The notes below the pieces were generated by a model. The model worked only from the letters and a program-made list of their open reading frames with translations. It searched no databases and had not been told where the DNA came from. From Hortaea werneckii (lineage: Eukaryota; Ascomycota; Dothideomycetes; Mycosphaerellales; Teratosphaeriaceae): DNA of 64,000 bases. The translations under genes were made by a program, and so were the position numbers. The stretch spans positions 62,001-126,000 of the forward strand of contig JBAOKB010000174.1 of NCBI GenBank assembly GCA_037044905.1, given 5' to 3'. Below, in pieces: positions 32,069 through 44,300 of this stretch (positions within the stretch are counted from its first letter, which is position 1; each line of letters opens with the position of its first letter).

Positions 32069-32428
32069 CATGCCGGCGATGAGGCATACGGCCCCTGCAC
32101 TACCTCTATCCTTGGATCAAGTATTCCTTCGACTTGGATGCAGGAGGTGATTTAGCATTTCCATGTGGGAGCAAGAAGAACTCCTCGGATAATCAAAGCT
32201 CATTCAGAGCTTAGCGTACACAAGAGTTATAACTACAGAAGAACGTACGAATATGCCAGCTAAGGCCTCATCATTAACATTGCACCAGACCCAAATGCAA
32301 AACCTCCACAAACACCCACAGCTCTATTCTACACTGCCCTTTTTACACCAACCCAGAGATTGCCGAGGTTTGGGGGTATACTAGTATATACAAATCCGAA
32401 AGAAAAAAAGAGAGATAGACCCGCTTCC

Positions 32429-32465
<37 letters not shown>

Positions 32466-32604
32466 AGGAAAAAAAAGAATTAAAAGACCGCCTCTTTTGC
32501 TCCCATGATCCCTCCCGACCCCATGCAGTCCGTGGAAAACCGAGATTCGAAATGAAAGTCCAAAGAAAACAAAGAAAGGAGGAGGGCAGCCTCCGAAAAC
32601 CCGA
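32069..32604. other. Intergenic region with ~35-base poly-C run
   Basis: Normal-composition DNA resumes after the transposon end. A run of about 35 C lies at 32430-32465, within what is probably the 3' untranslated region of the next gene (- strand, so poly-G in its mRNA). The short ORFs across it are homopolymer artefacts. Confidence 0.5.
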
Positions 32605-35508
32605 TCACAGAGATCCCCCATCAAGGACCTTCTTCGCGTCGTCCAACCGTCGTCTCAAAACCCGACTCTCGCCCTGTGGCTCCTCACCCTCGTGCTGCAG
32701 ACCCCCACAGACCCGTCTCAAGCTCTCGACCAATCCAAACAGCACCGCCTTGTCCTTCAACCCCAGCGGTTTCCCCTCCGGGTTCAGGAGTGCATTGACA
32801 GCCACTGTGGCGGGGTCATGTAGCGTCATCTGATGAGGAGATATGGGCGGAGTGATGGTGGAAGTCGCAGTATGGGCGGAAGATCGAGGCGGCATCGCTG
32901 CGAGCCCACCAACAGTCTTCTTGACGCTGCGTCCGCTACCGGAACGTCTTGGCAGGCCGACGCCGGAGTCGGCGCGCTCGGAGTCGTTGTCCTTGGGTAC
33001 CTTCTCTGGCGCGCGTTTGTTGGCTGTACCGGGTCTTGAACCAGGACGCGAGCCAGGACGGGAGCTTGGTCGGCTGAAGTTGTCAGAGGGAGGGATGGGC
33101 CAGCCCATGTTGCTCACTTCCCTCGACAGCGTCGGGAGTGGGGGGCTGGATGCTTCGGCAGCTGTAGCAAACGAGTCCACGGTACTGACGCTATCAGAAC
33201 TCTGAGTTCGCTTGTGCTGTAGGTTCCGCTCTATTTCCCTCAGTCGTTCGGGGGTCTCCGGAGTAGGCGGAGGGAAGATGCCGGATTCAGGGTTGAAATG
33301 CTCTTCAGGTCCCGGTTTCGCCGTCGATGCGGATGAAATGGATTCTCTGTCGTCACTCGAGGAGCTGCTATGCTGTCGTCCATGAAGCCCACGTCCACCG
33401 TAAGTGCCCATAGCGCTGTGGAGGAAGAAATGTTCATAGTCAAAGGCATCATCACGGTCTTCATGTGCGACGACGGGCGGCTGTTCCGTGGGCGCATCGT
33501 CGTACACGCTTGCTCCATCAGTGTCGGTGGACGGAGGACTGACTGGGTTATCGTAGTCTGGCGTTGGCGGTTCGTTGGTCGGGAGGGGTGAGATGTCGTT
33601 CTCTGAAGCTACAGGGGCAGGTAGATGGTGCTTATACGCTTCGTGATGGGAATAGCGATTAGCAGCCGAAGCGACAATCGCTGTGCCACTAGGCGTCCGT
33701 CGATGAGTCGTGTCCGGTTTTGTATTCCTCTCGGAGGCCAACTGGCGAACGTTCGACGCCACAGCGTGCTTCTCCGGACTGTGTGATCTTCTTTGCTGCC
33801 CTTGAATCGCTGCTTGCTGTGCAAAGGCATTCCTTCCCGGTGGCGTGGGCACTTTTTGTTCCCACGATCTTTTGCTAAACTGCGGTGAAATGGGACTGTC
33901 TTTCGGCGAGATCTTTCCGACGCCAGAGTTACTTCCAGGCAAAGGTCCACTGTGGCTGTGAGCTTGACCGTAGTAAAATTCTGGCGCTTCACTGACGGCA
34001 TTGTTCAGCGGTGTTGGTGCTCGTATGCTCTGCAGGCTTTGCCTTTTAAGGCTGTCCTCCCTTGCTCGGTCCCTAAGGGAAGATATCCTGCCTTTCAGGC
34101 TAGACATCTGCTCCCGCAAGTCTTCTGTCCGCGACGCCGGTCGATAGATACCCAAAGCATCTTGCTTATCAGTCTCTACGCTTGCTGCACTTTTTCGTCC
34201 GGACGGATAGCTTTCCTGCTGTGTCGTATCTTCATCTTCCGGCAGCGGACCTAAGGCCGGATCTGGTGAGCCGCGGACATGCAAGGGATGGGAATCGCGC
34301 GATTGCGGGTGCACAGCACCATTTTGCGCTCCCAACGAGTCGTAACTTCTGCTACTTCGCAAACTCTGCGCCCACGATCCATCGTTGGCTTTCACGGGAA
34401 TTCTACCTTTGCGTAGGGGTCCATTGCTTCGGCCCAGTGCAGTGTGAGGCCGCTCCGGGATCTGCGTCTCGCTGAAGCCTCGCGCATGGCCCTGGTAATC
34501 GCGACCGATCGTTGGAGAACTGGCCTGGGCGTGGAGTATGCGGGAAGGGCCTCGAGGACTGCCTGGATCTTGAGAATACATATTCGAAGCAAAGCGATCT
34601 CTCGTACTCGGGTTGTACGGACTCTGCTGTGCTGAACCAAGGGATGTCGCTCTTTTCAGATTCGCTGCCGTCAATGGGGCCACGAGGTCTCGCGCACCGC
34701 GCAGATTGCCCTCCATCAGATTCAGTCTCTTCTTGGCATTGGCCAAAATCTGTTCTGCTCGCTTGCTCAACATGGCCGAATTCTGCTCCTCTTCCTCCTG
34801 CTGTCGACGTTGGGCTTCCACACCTCCTTCGATTCTGACGCTGTATCCTAGCTTCTGTTGGGCTGCTGGGCTATCGGTGTCGGTCAAATCCTCATCGGTG
34901 GTGGCTCCATCGTTGGTATCGTATCTGGACAGAAACGACGGAATGCCCGCCATGTCCTCGCTGTTGAAGGAGCTGGCCGATGCACTCAGTCGCTTGTCCT
35001 CGGACTGCTCCGGGTCCGGCGTGGGCGGGGCGAGATTGCCAACATCCATCAACGTCGGGGAAGAGGCCAATGGTGGACCTGGATCCTGCAATGGCCTGTC
35101 TGAGGTAGGTGTCGGCACGCTTCGTGGGGTGGTAGACTGCGGCTCGCCTTTGAGGTTGGTGTTGCTGGCCGTCTTGCTCCTCAGCAACATCATCTTGCGA
35201 CTCATCAGGCCTCTCTTCTCCCTCTTCGGCGGTGCGGTCGCACCCCCCTCTGCCCCATCCCGCACATCTCCGCTCGTCTTCTCTCTCAGGTAGCCCGGAC
35301 TCGGCGGTCTCCTCACACTCCTCGCACTCCTAGCCGGCGATGATAGCGCAGGCAGATCATGCTCGCTCGGCAGCACCATGTCCGGGTTGGTCAGGGTTGG
35401 CGAGGGCAACGCCGGCAGCGGCTTCTCCGGCTTCTCCTGCGCGAGGAACTCGTAGGCAGTCATACGCGGTGCCGGGTTGGCATACCGCTCCACCTCCACC
35501 GTCTCCAT
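32605..35508 (-). CDS. Large disordered fungal protein of unknown function
   Basis: Single exon of 967 residues from the ATG at 35508; the frame is open 28 codons further, but that start gives an unlikely leader. It is rich in Ser, Pro, Arg and Gln with many SP/TP sites, so mostly disordered and probably phosphorylated. The one conserved-looking segment is a charged helix near residues 245-300 (SKRAEQILANAKKRL, then MEGNLRGAR), which I remember from uncharacterised proteins of many filamentous ascomycetes. Near 820-835 is an SRPGSRPGSRPG repeat. The C-terminal 100 residues (LNPEGKPLGLKDKAVLFGLVES) look folded and helical. No enzyme domain or membrane segment. Function unknown; a cortical or cytoskeletal role would be speculation. 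Confidence 0.75.
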   Translation of the reverse strand: METVEVERYANPAPRMTAYEFLAQEKPEKPLPALPSPTLTNPDMVLPSEHDLPALSSPARSARSVRRPPSPGYLREKTSGDVRDGAEGGATAPPKREKRGLMSRKMMLLRSKTASNTNLKGEPQSTTPRSVPTPTSDRPLQDPGPPLASSPTLMDVGNLAPPTPDPEQSEDKRLSASASSFNSEDMAGIPSFLSRYDTNDGATTDEDLTDTDSPAAQQKLGYSVRIEGGVEAQRRQQEEEEQNSAMLSKRAEQILANAKKRLNLMEGNLRGARDLVAPLTAANLKRATSLGSAQQSPYNPSTRDRFASNMYSQDPGSPRGPSRILHAQASSPTIGRDYQGHARGFSETQIPERPHTALGRSNGPLRKGRIPVKANDGSWAQSLRSSRSYDSLGAQNGAVHPQSRDSHPLHVRGSPDPALGPLPEDEDTTQQESYPSGRKSAASVETDKQDALGIYRPASRTEDLREQMSSLKGRISSLRDRAREDSLKRQSLQSIRAPTPLNNAVSEAPEFYYGQAHSHSGPLPGSNSGVGKISPKDSPISPQFSKRSWEQKVPTPPGRNAFAQQAAIQGQQRRSHSPEKHAVASNVRQLASERNTKPDTTHRRTPSGTAIVASAANRYSHHEAYKHHLPAPVASENDISPLPTNEPPTPDYDNPVSPPSTDTDGASVYDDAPTEQPPVVAHEDRDDAFDYEHFFLHSAMGTYGGRGLHGRQHSSSSSDDRESISSASTAKPGPEEHFNPESGIFPPPTPETPERLREIERNLQHKRTQSSDSVSTVDSFATAAEASSPPLPTLSREVSNMGWPIPPSDNFSRPSSRPGSRPGSRPGTANKRAPEKVPKDNDSERADSGVGLPRRSGSGRSVKKTVGGLAAMPPRSSAHTATSTITPPISPHQMTLHDPATVAVNALLNPEGKPLGLKDKAVLFGLVESLRRVCGGLQHEGEEPQGESRVLRRRLDDAKKVLDGGSL

Positions 35509-36332
35509 TGTTATCGAGCACCCGCGCCTTTTCCGTCTGGTGATCGCGGATCGAGTCAGGTGGCAGTTAAAACCGGGGTGGGGATTAATCAATCTGTCCC
35601 CAGATCCCCATCAATCGCGTCAATCGCGTCAATCGGTCGGGATGGCAGCATTGAGCACGACACCAGACGGGGAGGGCTCAGAGAGTGAAAGCATCTCCCC
35701 AGCAGCTGAGCACCGTGAGGTCGAGAGCTACACAGGGACCATTAAGGGAGTGAGACACAATGTGCGTCCTGTCATAACCCGCCGCAATGGAGTTCACGGC
35801 CCACCTCAATTTACCGCGAAGCTTTTGCTAGGAACAGGCGTAGCGTGGCTGCCCGATCACCGCTAGCGCACGCCGACCTCTCTCGGTCGCGTCCTTCACC
35901 TACCCTGGACCGGGATTTTCCTGGCCGCGTAATATGCAGGAACGCGACTGATATACCAAAGACGCCTTCCCATTACCGCGCTCGTGCGGACTGACATGCA
36001 CTAAATTGATTCTATCAAGGTGCTTCGAATGACGCACATCGTGTCAAGAACAACGAATCGAATGCAGACATCACCGCTTCTGCTCGAGAGGCATGGATAC
36101 CGAGAAACCAGTAATATCTACCGACGCCTTGGCAACGGCAGTGCAGCACTCGCGAGGATCATTCAACGGGGTGGGAAGTCTACCTCCTAATGATGACGAA
36201 TCTGTGGCCACTTTATCCTAAAAGCGGAAGTAAGCAAGGTATCTACGACGGGAACGGACGCCAGATTTTGTACGGGCGACTACGTCCTGGTGTTGACAAC
36301 ACGCGCAACTGGCTCGGTTCTCCTGAACAAAC
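35509..36332. other. Intergenic region
   Basis: It holds the upstream region of the disordered-protein gene and the downstream region of NPR3. Short + strand ORFs here lack domains and are treated as chance. No RNA gene or repeat seen. Confidence 0.4.
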
Positions 36333-36599
36333 TCAAAGCGAGCGAAAGGTCACGAGATGTCCACTCGCACGCAGCGCTCCAAACCACTCCTCGACCTCTG
36401 CTCTCTTGACCCCTTCCTGGCCCGCAACATCTTCTAACACATGCTCGCCGTCCAAATACGGCAGCAAACGATCCACATTCTCCCCTACTTCGCCACCGCC
36501 TAATTCCTCCTTCACTCTCTCTAGCGCCGTCTGTTCATCCCCTGTCATATTCTCAGGATCGAGAATGACCAGACGTCTTCGTCGCTCCTGATTGTGATT

Positions 36600-36635
<36 letters not shown>

Positions 36636-38273
36636 ATCCAACCCCATAATCTGCCCATCACCACCATCACCATCCCTACTTCTGCCCTCCACACCTAACC
36701 ACCCAAACGTCCTCAACCTCCTCACGAACCCAAACCTCACCAGAAACCCCAGAACCTCCATATACGGGCCTCTGTGATCCCGAGAAGGGATCAGCAATCC
36801 ATACTGGATCGGCCGCCCGCTCAGCATCTTCATCATCTGCGGCAGCGGCGGTAAGCCGGGCAACTGCCGACTATAGATGCCCGCCAGCCGGACAAGGTCC
36901 TCGTTCGGCGCGTGGGGGTCAGTGGTATAGAGGTTCCGGGGGTGTAAGGGGGCGATGAGCCGGGCTTTGCGCCATTCGAGGAGATGGTGGGCGAATTGGA
37001 GGATCGTGGGTAGCGGGAAGGAGAGGTTCGTAGCGTGTTTCTGCAGGGATTTGGTGGGGGTCAGCTCGCGGAGGAAGAAGGAGAGGTGCGACGCGTTGCC
37101 GTTGGATTGGAGTTCGTGTAGGAGGGTGCCTTTGTCTTCGAGGAGGAGCAGAGCGTCGTGCGGGCTCGGATCGCTGCGATGGACGTCTTCGTTGGATGAC
37201 GTGGATGCGGTTTCTGTAATGGTCTGCGGTGGGAGTTGCAGCGACATTTCCATTCCAGCTAGGCGAATTGAGGCCACTTCGCCCACAGACAGGCGGTCGT
37301 AGATCTCTTTCAGAGCCCATGCTAGCTGGCTCTGTTCCATGACCTGCGTCTGAAGTCGTTTCCCAGCCGCCTTAGCTTGCTTTGCCTTTGCCTTCGCAGC
37401 CAAAATCTTCTTACTCTCCGCTGTCACGTAGCTTGCCAGATGTTTCTGGCAGTAGTGCAATGCCATGCCTAACTTTTTCGCTACATGTGTATACACATTC
37501 CCGGCTTGGGCTTGATACCCAGGCGCCAGCACAAAGACGGCGTGGAACAATTGGATATGTTCGGTAGAGGCGCCTCCCGACGTCGTAGATGCACTGTTAA
37601 ATGAGGTGCCCAGACTCGTCGCACCTTTCCCGCCTTTGGAGTCGAAGCTGTCTGCGACATGAGTGAAGTCATTCTCGCCTTGGGCCGCGACACTGGGTGC
37701 TGTAATGGTAATGGTAGCCCCAGCCTGACCCGGCTGGAAGGCCTGCTCGTCCGAGGAACTGCTAATACCTTTACCATCTCCATCTCCCTCCGCCGGCCGT
37801 TGATTCTTGCTGTGCCCTTTCAAAGTCCAGTCACCGTCTGGTAAGGCGAACACCGGGTGTCCGACAAAAGTTAGTCCATTAAGGCAGACTTCAAATTTCT
37901 TCCGCTCGGCCCACCGACCAGGGGAGAGGAGTTTCTCAAGACTGTCTATACTGTAGCCAAGCAATGTCTCATCGTTTGGCTCTTCGTAGTCGTCAAGCGA
38001 GAGATTCTGCACCTGTTCGTCAAGATCCTCGTCATGGATGCGAGGCCCACTATGAGCTTGCCTGTCGCGTCGGCTATTTTCTCGAGACGACTGACTATCA
38101 TCCGTTTCCAGATCCGAGTCGCTGTCGACGTGTTTAGCGCTTTTGGGGTGTTGCGATGTGGCTCTCGGGCGAGCTGGGTAATGAAACACCAGCTTCGGAC
38201 CCGGTCTTGAACGCGTCACCAGAAGGACGGCGAGCAGTCCATTTTCTGATTTCTTGCGGCCAATTGAGGACAT
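36333..38273 (-). CDS. NPR3: Nitrogen permease regulator 3 (GATOR1/SEACIT subunit)
   Basis: Single exon, 646 residues from the ATG at 38273. The start MSSIGRKKSENGLLAVLLVTRSRPGPKLVFHYP is typical of Npr3: the second conserved block is a longin-type beta strand with PGPKLVFHYP. It continues with the LLGYSIDSLEKLLSP and FEVCLNGLTFVGHPVF elements and a later LFHAVFVLAP. With Npr2 and Iml1 it forms the complex that restrains TORC1 on the vacuole during amino-acid starvation. Unusual features are a run of ~11 Gln (CAG) near residue 547, an acidic Ser-rich insert at ~60-110, and a helix-turn-helix-like C-terminus (EHVLEDVAGQEGVKRAEVEEWF). An in-frame ATG 25 codons upstream is less likely. Confidence 0.88.
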
Positions 38274-38677
38274 GCTACGAATCTTATGAGCTGCGAGACC
38301 GGCTGTATAAGCATTTTGGATTGGGTGATGTGTAGACGACGCCGCCAATTGTGGCGTTCGTGGAAGTTTGGAGGTGAGAAGACATGAGCGTCAAGCTATA
38401 AGCCAGCCACTTGCCAAGCGCATAGTTGGACATCACATCTTCTTGACAATACAGGACGACAATGCGAAAAAGCAGATTACTGGGAAATGGAAGATATCTG
38501 AAGGCATCATTGTCGTAAGAAGTACAATCTATGCGCTGTCTCGATCCATCTTGGAACGCCATCACTGGACGCGGGTCTATACCTGCACAATCAAAGCCCA
38601 CAGCGGCGCGATTGCGCTCCATGTCTAATGCGAAGCACTTTTTGAAGAACGCTCGAACGAGTAACATCGTAGGCCCC
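38274..38677. other. Intergenic region
   Basis: Short gap between NPR3 and the carrier gene, both on the - strand. Short ORFs on both strands have no domain and I do not call them. It must contain the NPR3 promoter. Confidence 0.4.
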
Positions 38678-39868
38678 TTACACATCTCCTCTCATCTTGC
38701 GGAAGAAGTCCATCACGCCCGTGAACACCACCAGCAAGATACCACCGCCTGGTCCCAGCCTCAGCACCTTGGGCAGGAAACCCTTGTAGAGAGCGCCGAA
38801 CCCTTCTTCCTTGGCCACAGTCCCGAGAGCACCAAAGGCCCAGCCGTACTTTGGCACACCACCAGGCTGCTTGGGCGAGTTCTGAATCCGACTCTTGACC
38901 ACGTCGAACGGCGTGTTCAGTACTGTTCCGATGGTTCCGCCTACTGAGCCAGAGATCAGGTCATTACGCATCTGGATTGACTTGTCCTTAGTCGGATTTG
39001 CCGGCAGCATAGCGCGGATCTGGAAGATACATCCGAAGTAGCCTGAGTTCCACATCACGTGGCGCCAGACAGTGGATTCGAGGCCCTGGTAGAGGGTTAA
39101 GAGACCTTCTTGGCGGACGATCTTTTGGACGCAGTCCACCATTCCGTTGTACTTGTGTGCCTGCGCTTTGTCTGAGGTAATCTGTCAGCACGCGTCGAAA
39201 TGTTTTTCTCCTCCCATCCAAATGTGTAGTGGGACTGTTGTGCGGTTCTTCTCCCATCACCGCCTAAGCTTGCCGGCCTCCACTGTTCTGCGCCCGCTAA
39301 CACTTGGTTCTTCTCCTTCGCCTGCGCTGCACTAACGCCTCAGATGCATGCGACTCACCTTGTAATCTGATCTTGACCAGCTCGAACGGAACCACTACAA
39401 AAGCCTCGGTCGCACCTGCGGACGCGCCAGTAAGGATAGACAAGCTCTGGTTCATTTTCTCCACGCCAAAAGCCTTGCGGTAGACCTTGCCCCACTCGTC
39501 GTTGGCGGCGAACTTGGTCGCACGCTTGGGAGCCTCCATAAGAATCGGTGCGCCAATGCCACGGTAAAGTCGCGATGCTCTGTAGATCAGGGCAGGTACT
39601 GTCAGCACAACAGATTCCGCAACCGATGTGACACTTGGGAGGTACCCTCTTCGGACGGAGAAATGGCTTACCCTTCATTGGCGACAATCTTGCGGAAGCA
39701 GTCGACCATACCCGAGTAGTGATCTTGACCCGGGATCGCGGTCTTGCCTTGCAATTGGACTCGGGTCTTGATCACGTCCAGCGGGTACATGATCAGAATC
39801 TCCGACACACCGGCCACCGCGCCGGCGGCGAACTGGTAGACGAAAGGCAGAGGCTTTTCTGTCGACAT
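38678..39868 (-). CDS. ODC1: Mitochondrial 2-oxodicarboxylate carrier
   Basis: Exons 39868-39672, 39579-39359 and 39171-38678 give 303 residues; introns have GTAAGC and GTGAGT donors. Three tandem mitochondrial-carrier repeats carry the P-x-[DE]-x-x-[KR]-x-R signature: YPLDVIKTRVQLQ, VPFELVKIRLQ and TPFDVVKSRIQ. The RGIGAPILMEAPKRATKF element after the first repeat is characteristic of the Odc1/Odc2 (SLC25A21) branch, which exchanges 2-oxoadipate and 2-oxoglutarate across the inner mitochondrial membrane for lysine metabolism. Length matches the family. The choice between ODC1 and ODC2 orthology is arbitrary; filamentous fungi usually have one. Confidence 0.92.
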
Positions 39869-41361
39869 TGTGGCGGTTGATTGGGTAGATGTGCGAAGTA
39901 GTGGTAGTAGGTAGGGATGGAGCCAATGGGTCTTTGAGGATACTAGCTAGGTAGGTGGTAGGCCCTCGCGCGGGATAGGTAAGATAGAACGAATGAGTGG
40001 AGATTCTGATGAGAGGCGGTCGACGGCCCAAGCTGGTCCCAATGGCAACTTGAACGTGGAGAGGGAAGGAAGTCTTAGTCTTGAGCCGATCGGAAAGTGC
40101 ATCCCGCAACGCGCGACGAGACGAGTCGGGTTTGTGTGGAGCTCCCCAGATAAGGTGCGCACTGACACTATGGGTACGCCGGCATCGGCCAACCAACCTC
40201 AACTTCACGTAGGAGCTACTACTCATCACCCTCAACCGGGAACCGTTTTCCATCCTCATCGTCGTCTCAAAGTGTTGGCCTAAATGAAGGCTTTGTAATG
40301 GGACAATATGTTGCACAGCTTTCATCAGGATCCAAAGCCACGTATCATGGTACCTAGGTAGGTACTGGACACCTAAAAGACGCAGCAGCAGGCTGCCCAG
40401 ACCTCTCGCGGTGGAACATCATCCTACCTCCTAGGTAGCGACCTAGATTCTCGGCAGACGACTTCCCTCCCTCCTTTCTGCATCAATATCCTGTAGTATG
40501 CTGCCCCCCCAAACTGCTCTCTGCTTACATATAGGATGACCGACTACTACGATGCCCAATGAAGAGCCGAAGGTATTTTGAACAGATCGCATTAGTTGCT
40601 GGCCACTCGATCCCAAGAGCATCATTAGAGTTGATACCAGGTTGCAAAGGACGAGAAAAGGCGCTTTGAGAGCAGTTGAAGTAGACCGCAAAAGGCCTAT
40701 GTTGGTGTTGGACACTGAGCAGGGATGACAGCGCATGTTTGATGGCAGTGGTCCTGGAGATGGAGATTGAAGGTGGGACTCTCGCCCGAAGACAACGTAC
40801 TGGGATAATGTCGAGAAGCAAGAATAAAGTGAATGGTGATGAGGGCCATCGGTCACCATGACTCTACTTCTCGAGTCCGCACTGCCGCACTCTCGACATA
40901 GATGTTCTAGTGCTGCAAAGTGGACAATGTTCTTCCGACCGCTACCCCGTACCTTCGAACAACATTTGTCGTTGTAAGGAGCGAGCTATCAGCCTCAGGC
41001 CCTCTACGGAGTCAGGTCGTTCCTTCCTCCACGAAGTCGCGGGATTCGCCGCCGTTCACCGGTTTGCCCTCGCATGTGATGCAGTTTATGCAAAGCCTCG
41101 CAACCTTCCTCTCACTTTGCAAACAACACCAAAATATGACCCACCACATTTCCATCGCTCCGCACTCGCGATACTCGACTTGGAAACCCTTTTCATCCAC
41201 ATTGAGCGCTGGCACCGCACTGCCCTAGACTACGCTGTCGCATCGCTCATCAAAACATCAACAGTGACGGAACGTCAACCACAAACATCCGACTTCGCAT
41301 CGGCTGCACAGTCTGCACGTCTGCGGTACAAGAAAACAGCGCAGACGTATCCGCCGCCGGA
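39869..41361. other. Intergenic region, no gene called
   Basis: About 1.5 kb upstream of both flanking genes. A - strand ORF at 40443-40859 and + strand ORFs from 40910 have no recognised domain. Around 40350-40445 there are several copies of CCTAGGTAGGTAC-like short repeats in both orientations. The frame upstream of 41362 stays open without a good ATG. Confidence 0.4.
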
Positions 41362-44300
41362 ATGGATGACATCCAGGAGGCCAGGCGCCTTATTGATGAC
41401 ATCAGGCGAGCGAAGGGCGTGGACGATGAAGGAGGGACCAGTGAGTCCGTGAAAGACCTCGAAAAGGCGCTCCGCATGTAAGAACATGAAATCGAAACAC
41501 TTGTCATATCTTCCTAACAATAGCTTAGTCTCTCCGAGGAACTGTACGCCAAGCCAACGCACTTTGTTCTGGAGCTTATCCAAAACGCCGACGACAATCG
41601 CTACGATGATGCTGAACCCAGCCTCAGTGTCTTATATCGTGACGATGGCTATCTGTGGGTCGGTTGCAATGAGGTCGGATTCATGCCCGAGAATGTATGG
41701 GCACTTTGTCGAATCGGCGACAGTACAAAGAAAGTTGATGGTGGCGCCAAAGGATTCATCGGCGAAAAAGGCATTGGCTTCAAATCCGCATTCAAGGTTG
41801 CTGATCGTGTGTGGGTCAAGAGCGGCGCTCTTTCCTTCGCGTTCGACAAGAACAAGCGCTTGGGAATGATTGCCCCTGAATGGGCAGAAATTCCCGAACA
41901 GAAGCTGATCCAGGACCGCACAGTATTCTGCTTTCGAATTCCTGATGCAAAGCACCGCCGCGGCGTGAAGAGTGATATAGTGCAACTGAAGCCTGCGCTT
42001 TTGCTCTTCCTTCGGAAACTGCGCACCATACACGTCACCGTTCAGGATGACGATGGGGACACAACGTTGGCATGCCGATTATCTCGTGCAGACGACAGCG
42101 TCTCAGGCATACGCCATACGATATTGCAGCGTGACACCACAGTCAACAGGCCCCACAAGTACGGGAAGAACAAGCCTTCAACGGCGAAAGAAGGCTTTCT
42201 GGTCTTCCAAAGTATTGTAAAGAACATGCCTGCCGAGACGAAGCGCCATGGGGTGAGCGAGACTGAGCTGCTGATGGCATTCCCGGTCGATGGAGATATG
42301 AAACCATTCTTAAGAAATCGCGAAACCTTTAACTGTAAGTCAGACCTCAAAGTCACAGGCAGTCTTGGACTTGTCACTAACAGATACCTACAGTCCTTCC
42401 AATTCGCGAGTACGGCCTTTCTTTTGTACTCCAAGGCGACTTCATGCTGTCCGCGAGCAGAGAAGACATCCTTATGGCCAATGACTGGAACATGGAGCTC
42501 GTGCGTGCCGCCCTCGAACTTTTTTGCTCGGCAGTGACGGTATTCAATGAGCGGGACCTACTGAAATTCACTTGGCTACGCTACGCCAAGCCTCGAGACA
42601 ATGCGGCTGGTACCATCTTCGATGGTTTCCTTGAGAATCTCATCCGCCGTCTGCGAGACTCGCACATCTTGCTGTCGCAAGGTAATACTCTGGAGGCTCC
42701 ATCCCAGCTGCGGATCGTGCCAGACTACTTCGCTGACGACGGATCCCCTCCAAAACCGCTTGTAACGGCCTCCCGTGGCTTGGACGGGTACGTGTCACCG
42801 GACTACGATACCGATGATCTGAAGCAACTTCAGATACAAGAACTGAGTCCACGAGAGTTCCGTGACCTCATAAAGCTATTGACGGTGTCTGGCTCGCAGC
42901 AGACGAAGCCGATGGAGTGGCACAGCAGGGTGGCGCAAGCGTTTTTGCATATCGGGCATGGAATGGCCTACGATATCGCTCTCGTTCCACTCAGTAACGG
43001 GCGATGGGCACCGCCTAATTTGGGCGACCTCTTTCTCCCAGAGTACTCAAGCACCTTATCGGTGCCGGGAGGTGTGGATATCGCCATGATCACTAGAGAC
43101 GCCTCTCTAGACCCCTCCAGGCGGCTGCTTTTTGAGAGGCTTGGTGCCACCCGGTTGGGGTCCGCGCAAATATTCGAGCAGATTTTGAAGCAGCATCGCA
43201 CCTTCAAGAGCGTCAGCGGTTGTTCAGTTGAGCACGCTGTGGACCAAGCCTGGTTCGTATGGACGTGTCCCATTAGACCACGGCAATACAACCTCAAAGA
43301 CCTCTTGCTGAGCGCTCATGACGGCACTCTACACAAAGCGACTGAGCTCTACATGGACGAACCAGACGGCACGAAAATGCTGAGTGACTTCTTTGGTGTC
43401 AACAATCCTGTTGTCCGCCGTCTTCATCCTCAGTATCTCATTGAAAGATCGGACGATAAAAAGCAAGCGTCGTGGTTGCAGTGGCTCAGGAACGACATGA
43501 AAGTCAATACGCTCCCGAAACTAGTTGGCTCTGATGGTAAGGTGAGTCCCGAATTCACCTTCATCGTCAACAACTCGCCCTCTAGCGCCTGGCTTAAGCT
43601 ATTGAGGGACCACTGCAGCCCCCACAGCCACTCCGACAACGTGAAAAAGTTTTTTGCCAACGTCCTGGTGGATTGTCGAGGCGGTCGCAGACTCAAGCTT
43701 TGCGATGCATATATGCCAACTCCTGATGTCCTCAAAGAAGCAAGCGACGAGCAAATGGTTGACCTCATCGCAATTGGCGATCCTGAGGATCCCTCGTGGT
43801 CTAAGCTCGCGCATTTGGGTCTCCGGTTAAAGCCCGATCTGTCCCTGTTCCTCAAGGCATTGAACCGTCTTCAGTCGGCGCCTTTGACATCTGATACAGC
43901 AACCCGCGCCAAGAGGATCTACGGTAGTCTAGATGGATTCGCTCGTATGGGTGGCGAGAACCAAAAAAAGATCCAGTAAGTTGCCTTTAAAACAAGCAGC
44001 GACGCACTCACTAACATTAACAGGGCTGCCTTCACTAACGCTCACCTGATATTCGTGCCACTACAGTCTGGGAGCAAGTGGGTAGGCAGGACTGTCTGTC
44101 GATGGATTTCTGATGCCTGCCTATCCAAGTTGTACGATTTGAAAGCTTTCTACAAGGATTATGTGGACCTTTTTTATCGTACGCTTTCTATCAAGGCGGC
44201 AAACGCGGCAGACGTCATCGATGAGATGGAGCGTTTGGACGCCACAGCCGAGGCGACATCAAAGGCCGTCAAGCTCCTCGTGGCCTTGGACAAGCAGATG

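Noticed and set aside
32360..32833. ORF with a polyproline run (+) and its glycine-rich mirror (-) over the poly-C tract
   Set aside because: Artefacts of the homopolymer; the - strand gene ends at 32605 and the rest is its untranslated region or shadow.
33952..35293. Several + strand ORFs opposite the 967-residue protein
   Set aside because: Shadows of a GC-rich disordered coding frame; no conserved sequence of their own.
40443..40859. 138-codon - strand ORF
   Set aside because: No domain, signal or splice pattern, and overlaps another frame equally open; kept as intergenic.
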